Assembly (NCBI GenBank): GCA_030433335.1
Contig: JAUILL010000015.1
Location: 1-64,000, forward strand
Reading direction: 5' to 3'
Length of the DNA stretch: 64,000 nt
Source: Alphaproteobacteria bacterium
GTDB lineage: Bacteria > Pseudomonadota > Alphaproteobacteria > Rhodobacterales > Rhodobacteraceae
Shown here: one piece after another, positions 58,677-64,000 of the stretch
How positions within the stretch are numbered: position 1 is the stretch's first letter
Layout of the letters: every line of letters starts with the position of its first letter
Position numbers and translations under genes: made by a program
The notes under the pieces: model-generated
Told to the model about the DNA's origin: nothing
What the model saw: the letters and a program-made list of their open reading frames with translations, nothing else
The model's database searches: none

Positions 58677-59428
58677 AAGCGGTCGATCATATCGAGGGGC
58701 ACACGTGGCACGGTCGCAAAGGCGCGATCGAGAACGGGTTCAGGTACAGCATCGATTACGTCATGCTCGATCCAGAGAGACCCGTCCGCGGGCCACGCTT
58801 GTTTTCGCGGAATGCGGCGAATGTGTTCTCGCTTCGGGATTGCGACCATGGAGGTGCGCCCAAAGACGGCGAGGGTGCCACGTGGGCCCGCCGCGCCCTG
58901 AGCGACAACGGGATCGAGCTAGACGGTGACCTTGTCCTGCTGACCCAGCCGCGGGTGCTTGGCCACGTCTTTAACCCCGTCAGCTTCTGGCTCTGCCATG
59001 ATTCAGCTGGTGTCATGCGCGCGGTGATCGCCGAGGTGACCAACACCTTTGGCCAGCGCCACAGCTATTTGTGCCACCGTGACGACTTGTCCCCGATCAC
59101 ACCCAGCGACAAATTGGTCGCTCGCAAGATCTTCCACGTTTCTCCCTTTCAACCGATCGCGGGGGTCTACCATTTCCGTTTTGACATCCGCGAGGACCGT
59201 ATCGGAATTTGGATTGATCTGACCCACGACGAAGGTGGCCTGACCGCGACCCTAACCGGGCCAAGGCAGCCACTGACAAACACGTCCATTTTGCGATCCC
59301 TGTTCCGGCGCCCTTTCGGCGCGCGCCGGGTGGTCGTTTTGATTTTCTGGCAGGCGCTGAAGCTCAAGGTAAAGCGCGCCCTTTATCGCCCTTGCCCTGA
59401 TGCCCCCGAGACAGAGGTCAGCCGGTGA
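58673..59428 (+). CDS. DUF1365 family protein
   Basis: 251 residues. DUF1365 blocks are RKGAIENGFRYSIDYVMLD, LLTQPRVLGHVFNPVSFWLC, EVTNTFGQRHSYLC and KIFHVSPFQPIAGVYHFRF. The family nearly always accompanies the preceding flavoprotein and is part of the RpoE regulon in R. sphaeroides. Biochemical role unknown. It overlaps the neighbours at both ends by 4 nt. Confidence 0.9.
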   Translation: MKAVDHIEGHTWHGRKGAIENGFRYSIDYVMLDPERPVRGPRLFSRNAANVFSLRDCDHGGAPKDGEGATWARRALSDNGIELDGDLVLLTQPRVLGHVFNPVSFWLCHDSAGVMRAVIAEVTNTFGQRHSYLCHRDDLSPITPSDKLVARKIFHVSPFQPIAGVYHFRFDIREDRIGIWIDLTHDEGGLTATLTGPRQPLTNTSILRSLFRRPFGARRVVVLIFWQALKLKVKRALYRPCPDAPETEVSR

Positions 59429-60648
59429 CACAGGCGCGGCCTCTTTGGCCTTATTCTGTTTTTGCAGGTGTTTTGGCGGCCGCGGGCTTGCCGATTTATA
59501 TCCATGCTCCGAAGTTTTACGTCGACAGTTATGGCGTCGAACTGGGCAGCCTTGGGGCAATTCTTGCCGTTCTGCGTTTGTTGGATCTGGTGCAGGATCC
59601 TGTGCTTGGCCTGCTCTCGGCGCGCCTAAGATCAAAGGGGTCCTCAGTGGCGCTTGCCATGGCTGTTCTGGCCGCTTCGATGGTCGGGTTGTTCGCTGTC
59701 GCGCCGCCGTTTAATCCTTTGGTCTGGTTCGCGCTGATGCTGGTCCTGATGTTCTCGGCCTACAGCTTTCTGACCATCACCTTTTACGCCGCAGGGATCA
59801 GCCGCGCCGAATCCGCGGGCCGTGCGCATCTGAAATTGGCGGGTTGGAGAGAGGGCGGCGCTTTGATCGGCGTATGTCTCGCTGCGATTGCGCCAGTCGC
59901 CTTGGCTGGACTTTTCGACAAGCCGTTCACGGGGCTTGCTGCAGTTTTCTCACTATGCGCGGGGCTTTCCGTCTGGGTCATGAGACCGGAGTGGTCCATC
60001 TCGCGCCAACCAAGTTTGCCGAACCTGCGCGGCGTGGTTGGGGACACTCACGCCAGAAGGCTCCTGATTCTTGGCATTGTGAACGCAGCGCCGGTCGCGG
60101 TGACCTCGACGTTGTTCTTGTTCTTTGTCGAGAGCCGCCTTGCAAGCGCAGGCAGCGAAGGCCCACTTCTGGTGCTTTTCTTCGTGTCGGCAGCCGTTGG
60201 CGCACCGATCTGGTCGGGGATCGCGCAGCGGATCGGAGCCCGCGCTACTTTGCTGATCGGCATGGGCCTGTCTGTCGCTGCGTTTTTGTGGGCCCTCACG
60301 CTTGATGCAGGGGATGTCGCGCCATTCGCCGTAATCTGCATTGCGACAGGCGTGGCGCTCGGGGCGGATATGACAATCTTGCCCGCAGCATTCGCGGCGC
60401 GGATGGCGCGGGTCGATCCCCAAGGGGCTGCGGGCTTCGGACTATGGTCTTTTGCGACCAAGGCCAGCCTTGCCCTTGCAGCCGCAGTCCTGCTGCCGCT
60501 GTTGCAAGCGGCAGGTTTTCGCAGTGGGGCGCAGAATTCACCCGAAGCGCTAAAAACCCTGTCCGTGTTTTATGCGGGCGTACCCTGTTTTTTGAAATTG
60601 TGCGCAATGGGTCTGCTGACCCGCACCCCGATGGAAAAGGAGCTATAG
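59425..60648 (+). CDS. MFS transporter, MelB/GPH-like
   Basis: 407 residues with about 12 membrane helices. Conserved loop LLDLVQDPVLGLLSARLRSK is the MelB-type DxxxDP motif region of sugar:cation symporters. The GTG start at 59425 overlaps the DUF1365 stop. The transported compound is unknown; operon position suggests a lipid-related or oxidative-stress metabolite, which is inference. Confidence 0.85.
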   Translation: MTQARPLWPYSVFAGVLAAAGLPIYIHAPKFYVDSYGVELGSLGAILAVLRLLDLVQDPVLGLLSARLRSKGSSVALAMAVLAASMVGLFAVAPPFNPLVWFALMLVLMFSAYSFLTITFYAAGISRAESAGRAHLKLAGWREGGALIGVCLAAIAPVALAGLFDKPFTGLAAVFSLCAGLSVWVMRPEWSISRQPSLPNLRGVVGDTHARRLLILGIVNAAPVAVTSTLFLFFVESRLASAGSEGPLLVLFFVSAAVGAPIWSGIAQRIGARATLLIGMGLSVAAFLWALTLDAGDVAPFAVICIATGVALGADMTILPAAFAARMARVDPQGAAGFGLWSFATKASLALAAAVLLPLLQAAGFRSGAQNSPEALKTLSVFYAGVPCFLKLCAMGLLTRTPMEKEL

Positions 60649-60651
60649 ACG

Positions 60652-61209
60652 ATGACCCTTTTGTGGATTGCGGTGGGATTTCTCGTGGCCTTGGCCCTGG
60701 TCGTGGTCATGCGCAGTCAGGCGTCCTTTATGGCGCAGCAGCCATCGGACTATGATGGCGCGCCTAAATTCGACATTCGCTCTGCCTTGTCAGGACCGAT
60801 CCAGTGCGAAGGGGTTATCTATGGCCCGACCGGTCGCGTGGCCTCACGATTTTGTGCCGATATGGAGGGGCGTTGGGACGGGAACAAAGGGACGCTGAGC
60901 GAATTCTTCACATATGACAGTGGTTCGCAGCAGGCACGGGAATGGCAGCTTGTTGTTTCAGACGACGGCAGCATCCGAGCCGAGGCCGAAGATTTGGTCG
61001 GATCGGGACAAGGATGGCAGCGCGGGGACGCGGTGCAGTTGAACTACCGCATTCGCCTGATGGAGGACGCAGGGGGCCACGTATTGGATGTGACGGACTG
61101 GATGTATCTGACGCCGAACGGGGTGATCATGAACCGCAGCCAGTTCAGGAAATTCGGGATCACGGTGGGCGAACTGGTCGCCACCATGCGCCCAAAGGAG
61201 GTTGCGTGA
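60652..61209 (+). CDS. DUF3833 membrane-anchored protein
   Basis: 185 residues. One N-terminal membrane helix (about 2-20), then a lipocalin-like beta-rich domain: GVIYGPTGRVASRFCADMEG, REWQLVVSDDGSIRAEAEDL and DVTDWMYLTPNGVIMNRSQF. DUF3833 proteins accompany this operon in many proteobacteria. Function unknown; lipid binding is possible. The stop overlaps the next GTG start. Confidence 0.88.
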   Translation: MTLLWIAVGFLVALALVVVMRSQASFMAQQPSDYDGAPKFDIRSALSGPIQCEGVIYGPTGRVASRFCADMEGRWDGNKGTLSEFFTYDSGSQQAREWQLVVSDDGSIRAEAEDLVGSGQGWQRGDAVQLNYRIRLMEDAGGHVLDVTDWMYLTPNGVIMNRSQFRKFGITVGELVATMRPKEVA

Positions 61210-61937
61210 CGGATTGGAACGGAAAGCGATACTGGTTGATTGGCGCGAGCGAAGGGCTTGGCCGCGCTCTGGCCCATCAACTCAGCCGCGTCGGGGTCGA
61301 GGTCATTCTCAGTGCGCGCTCGAAAGAACGACTCGAAGAATTGGCCGAGGAACTTCCGGGTCGGGCGCGGGCCGTTCCGTGCGACGTCTCCAGTCTGGAA
61401 AGCGTGTCCGCAGCCGCCGAAGAGGTCGGCGACGTGGATGGGGTGATCTATCTGGCGGGCGTGTACTGGCCGATGGAGCCCAAAGAGATCGACGCCGAAA
61501 AGATGGCATTGATGGCGGACGTGAACCTTGGCGGTGCAATGCGCGTCGCTGGCGTTATGGTGCCGAAATTCGTCGAACAGGATCGCGGCCATCTGGTCTT
61601 TACAGGCAGTCTGTCGGGCTTCCGCGGGTTGCCCGGCGCGGTGGGCTACGGGGCGTCAAAGGCGGGCGTGATGTCACTCGCCGAAACGCTGCACGCCGAT
61701 CTGCGCAAGACGGGCGTGCGGGTGCAGCTAGTGAACCCCGGTTTCATCAAGACGCGTCTGACTGACAAGAACGACTTCAAGATGCCGTTCCTGATGGAGC
61801 CAGAAGACGCGGCTCGTGAAATCTTTGACCATATGAATTCCCCCAGCTTCGCGCGCAGTTTCCCGACAGTGTTTTCGTGGCTGTTCCGCGTGGCCAACAT
61901 TCTGCCGGACTGGGCCTATTTCCGGATTGTCTCTTGA
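61206..61937 (+). CDS. Short-chain dehydrogenase/reductase
   Basis: 243 residues from a GTG at 61206 that overlaps the DUF3833 stop by 4 nt. NAD(P) fold LIGASEGLGRALAHQLSRVG, active-site YGASKAG (Tyr-x3-Lys) and LVNPGFIKTRLTDKN. Last gene of the flavoprotein-DUF1365-MFS-DUF3833-SDR operon, equivalent to R. sphaeroides RSP1091-1087. Substrate unknown. Confidence 0.9.
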   Translation: MTDWNGKRYWLIGASEGLGRALAHQLSRVGVEVILSARSKERLEELAEELPGRARAVPCDVSSLESVSAAAEEVGDVDGVIYLAGVYWPMEPKEIDAEKMALMADVNLGGAMRVAGVMVPKFVEQDRGHLVFTGSLSGFRGLPGAVGYGASKAGVMSLAETLHADLRKTGVRVQLVNPGFIKTRLTDKNDFKMPFLMEPEDAAREIFDHMNSPSFARSFPTVFSWLFRVANILPDWAYFRIVS

Positions 61938-62017
61938 ACGATGTGTGTTGCCCTAGATCAAGGACGGCTGACGGATAACGCCGGATGTTTGATCAGGGCC
62001 GAAGAAGGAAACGCGCC

Positions 62018-62404
62018 ATGTTAAACATATCTCCGTCGAAAGTTGCTCAGATCATCTTGCTTGCGCACGAGCTGCGCATGAATTCGGGCGAGATGGAAAT
62101 CCTGACCGAGGACCTGTCGGACGATGAAGTCCAGACCATGGGCCGGATGGATGACAGCGAAATCCGCTCTTTCATCGACGACCTGAACGAAGAAGAGCAG
62201 GTTGATCTGATCGCCTTGGCTTGGGTGGGTCGCGATACGTTCACTGTGGACGAATTGGACGAAGCCCGCGCCACCGTTGAGAGCGAGGCCACCAGTTCTG
62301 CCGCCGATTACCTGATCGGGATGCCGAACTTGGCTGAATATTTGGAGAGCGGTTTGGATGCCTTCGGGATCTCCGCCACGGACGAAGAAGACGATATCAT
62401 GTGA
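62018..62404 (+). CDS. DUF3775 family protein
   Basis: 128 residues, strongly acidic and helical: LNISPSKVAQIILLAHELRM, EQVDLIALAWVGRDTF and DYLIGMPNLAEYLESGLDAF. DUF3775 is an alphaproteobacterial family of unknown function. The ATG at 62018 has AAGGA about 9 nt upstream. Own terminator downstream. Confidence 0.88.
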   Translation: MLNISPSKVAQIILLAHELRMNSGEMEILTEDLSDDEVQTMGRMDDSEIRSFIDDLNEEEQVDLIALAWVGRDTFTVDELDEARATVESEATSSAADYLIGMPNLAEYLESGLDAFGISATDEEDDIM

Positions 62405-62405
62405 A

Positions 62406-62427
62406 AAAGGGGGCCGCGGCCCCCTTT
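62406..62427. terminator. Bidirectional terminator after the DUF3775 gene
   Basis: Stem AAAGGGGGCC / GGCCCCCTTT (tight central GC) flanked by A and T runs, immediately between convergent stops at 62404 and 62429. Confidence 0.8.
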
Positions 62428-62428
62428 G

Positions 62429-63484
62429 TTATACGTTCACCAAGTGCTTGCGATAGGTCGCGAGGGCGCGGCCCCAGACGCCAGAATAGGTGTCCTCTAG
62501 CTGCATGAGCCATGGCAGCAGTTGGCCCGAGAAGTCCTGAGAGCTTTCGAGCGGGAGCATCGACGGCAGGTTGTCGATCGCGGTGACATCCAGTGGGGGT
62601 GCGTCGTGCACGCGGGTCGCAGGGTCGGCCCAAGTCGTAGCAGCGTTGTACAGCGGCACGGGATTGAAATCGCTGTCGGGATCGCACGCGATATCCCCGA
62701 TGACAGACAATTTCCGCTCAGCTTCTTTGGCCGATGCGGGCACGAAAACCGGTGTCTTGGGGCCTGCGAGGATGCAGTTCAGGAACACGTCATGCTCTAG
62801 AATCTGGGGGAAGGGGCCGCCGTGGGCGGTTTCCTTCATGTCCCATTTGGTGACGTCGACATTCAGTTCAGCGCACAGGTCGCTCGCTCCGGTGCCTACT
62901 CGGCCCAGAGCGCCAATGACAATCGCGTTGGGACGCGGCTGGCCAGTGCGATCCAACTCGTCCCGTAGCATGGCACACATGGTTTTCGCGTTCGCATAGC
63001 CTTGCATCGGCGGGCAAATCCCGCCCGACTTCTGAGCAGCCCATGCCCGCAGCGCCACAGCTGCCCCTGCATAACCGGCCCAGTAGCCGAACGCAGCAAC
63101 GCGGCGGCCTTGATCGTTCACCAGATATTCCAGATCAAACAGGGTGCCGCCGCCCGCCTTGAAGCGCTTGAGCAATCTCAGCCCTGCCGACTGACCTTTG
63201 TACGCATGTCCGAACATGATGTGGCGGTGGATCAGGGGAGTGTCCTCTTCGGGCAGCTCCTTGAGGCCAAAGATAATGGCGTTTTTGGGCGCGTCCGGCC
63301 AACTTCCCTCGGGCGCGATTTCGGCACCGGCCTTGCGGTAGGCATTGATCGGGATGATGCGCTGGCTGCTTTCTTCGACCGTAACCTGATATCCGGCGGC
63401 GATCATTTCGGCCACGCCTTCGGGGGTGATGCCAACGCGCTGTTCGTTCTGTCGGCTTTCGGTGCGGACCCAGAGGTGAGTCAT
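62429..63484 (-). CDS. Saccharopine dehydrogenase (NAD+, L-lysine-forming), Lys1-like
   Basis: 351 residues. N-terminal AlaDH/PNT-like domain (WVRTESRQNEQRVGITPEGV), catalytic-region FGLKELPEEDTPLIHRHIMF and HAYKGQ, Rossmann VIGALGRVGTGASDLC. The lysine-forming type is known from fungi, where it ends the aminoadipate route; in marine bacteria it more likely runs in lysine degradation. No partner saccharopine reductase is in view. The ATG at 63484 has AAAGGA 8 nt upstream. Confidence 0.85.
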   Translation of the reverse strand: MTHLWVRTESRQNEQRVGITPEGVAEMIAAGYQVTVEESSQRIIPINAYRKAGAEIAPEGSWPDAPKNAIIFGLKELPEEDTPLIHRHIMFGHAYKGQSAGLRLLKRFKAGGGTLFDLEYLVNDQGRRVAAFGYWAGYAGAAVALRAWAAQKSGGICPPMQGYANAKTMCAMLRDELDRTGQPRPNAIVIGALGRVGTGASDLCAELNVDVTKWDMKETAHGGPFPQILEHDVFLNCILAGPKTPVFVPASAKEAERKLSVIGDIACDPDSDFNPVPLYNAATTWADPATRVHDAPPLDVTAIDNLPSMLPLESSQDFSGQLLPWLMQLEDTYSGVWGRALATYRKHLVNV

Positions 63485-63503
63485 CGTGGTTTCCTTTGGC
63501 AAA

Positions 63504-64000
63504 TCAGGCATGGGTTTTGGCGTGGACGCGGTCGGGCACATCCAGATGCGGGGTGGCGCCGAACTGGGTTAGATACAGATCATCCCCGCGCAGTTCGAAT
63601 TTGTGGACCGAGGTATGGGCGACGGCCAGAAACATCTTTACCTTGGCGGCGGTTTCCAGACCCAATGCAATTGCGGTCAGGGTCGAGATCACACCGGTCG
63701 ATGTGACCAGAAGGCAGCGCTCGCCGCAGGCCGCAGCCGATTGCAGCGCGCCGAAAATCCGGTCGTGAAAGGCGTCATAGCTTTCGACATCGGGGTGGAT
63801 TCCGTCATTGCGCCACGCATCCAAAACTTGGGGGACGTGGGCAGCAAACTCGGCAGCGCAAGTCGGGATCGGGACGCCATGGCTATTCTTCAGCGACTCC
63901 GCGAGGCCAAAATAATCCAGTTCATTTAAACGGGCGTCGGTGTCGTGGGGCAGGGCGCTGCGGTTCAGGCCTTGGGCGGTCTCGATCTGGCGGCGCATTG
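63504..64000 (-). CDS. Histidine phosphatase family protein, N-terminus cut by window end
   Basis: The last 165 codons are present and the frame is open to the window edge. The visible part begins RRQIETAQGL, the usual region after the missing catalytic RHG motif. It contains a typical second-histidine stretch near VTSTGVISTLTAIALGL and VAHTSVHKFELRGDDL. Probably a phosphoglycerate-mutase-like phosphatase. The catalytic N-terminus lies beyond position 64000, so activity cannot be judged. Confidence 0.8.
   Translation of the reverse strand, partial: MRRQIETAQGLNRSALPHDTDARLNELDYFGLAESLKNSHGVPIPTCAAEFAAHVPQVLDAWRNDGIHPDVESYDAFHDRIFGALQSAAACGERCLLVTSTGVISTLTAIALGLETAAKVKMFLAVAHTSVHKFELRGDDLYLTQFGATPHLDVPDRVHAKTHA

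Overview
The window is a GC-rich, gene-dense chromosomal segment from an alphaproteobacterium, almost certainly a marine Rhodobacteraceae (Roseobacter-group) species. This rests on the rpoE-chrR module with its companion operon, the urt/ure organisation, a CenR-type response regulator, DUF1674/DUF3035/DUF3775/DUF3833 proteins, the order rsmB-heparinase-purH-lspA, and an rbfA-glycosidase-truB order. No rRNA, tRNA, CRISPR array or prophage was seen. The left edge holds the start of an IS701-like transposase that appears to have cut into a neighbouring gene.

Layout. 1-5.5 kb: IS fragment, L,D-transpeptidase and ribA, a CenR-like regulator, exonuclease III, a CnoX-like thioredoxin, and a LON-domain protein with a Trm112-like mini-protein. 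5.5-13.8 kb: UbiH-type hydroxylase, amidase, DapC-like aminotransferase, ftsK, lolA and a lipoprotein transglycosylase. 13.9-21.3 kb: hspQ, gamma-glutamyltransferase, an anti-sigma/STAS pair, free-methionine sulfoxide reductase with RluA, an unusual kinase-like protein next to an aldehyde dehydrogenase, and a 1-Cys peroxiredoxin. 21.4-42.1 kb: pnp, rpsO, truB and rbfA all lie on the minus strand in the usual order, but two blocks separate them. One is a 12.6-kb urea block: an orphan DUF6985-like gene, urtABCDE, then divergent ureD-A-x-B-y-C-E-F-G with two small extra genes x and y. The other is a 3.4-kb block with two membrane-anchored RTX beta-roll proteins plus DUF5665 and DUF1643 genes. 42.2-55.9 kb is housekeeping: dapB, rsmB, heparinase-like protein, purH, lspA, a DUF3035 lipoprotein, an M16 peptidase pair, mutL, rmuC and a second lipoprotein transglycosylase. 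56-61.9 kb is the RpoE/ChrR singlet-oxygen module, with an RpoE-type promoter in front of rpoE and a divergent five-gene operon (flavoprotein, DUF1365, MFS, DUF3833, SDR). 62-64 kb: DUF3775 protein, saccharopine dehydrogenase, and a histidine phosphatase cut by the window end.

How the genes work together. UrtABCDE imports urea, and UreABC hydrolyses it to ammonia and CO2 after nickel loading by UreDEFG. Both arms read outward from one regulatory stretch (30.4-30.8 kb) that carries three perfect inverted repeats. ChrR, with its zinc and cupin ligands intact, should hold RpoE inactive until singlet oxygen releases it. FtsK, LolA, LspA, the M16 pair and two transglycosylases serve division and envelope maintenance. 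The most novel-looking items are the 55-residue His-rich membrane mini-protein and the 105-residue phasin-like protein inside the urease operon, the kinase fused to a degenerate AMP-ligase C-terminal domain, and the anchored RTX pair. All start-site choices and functional names come from reading the sequence alone.
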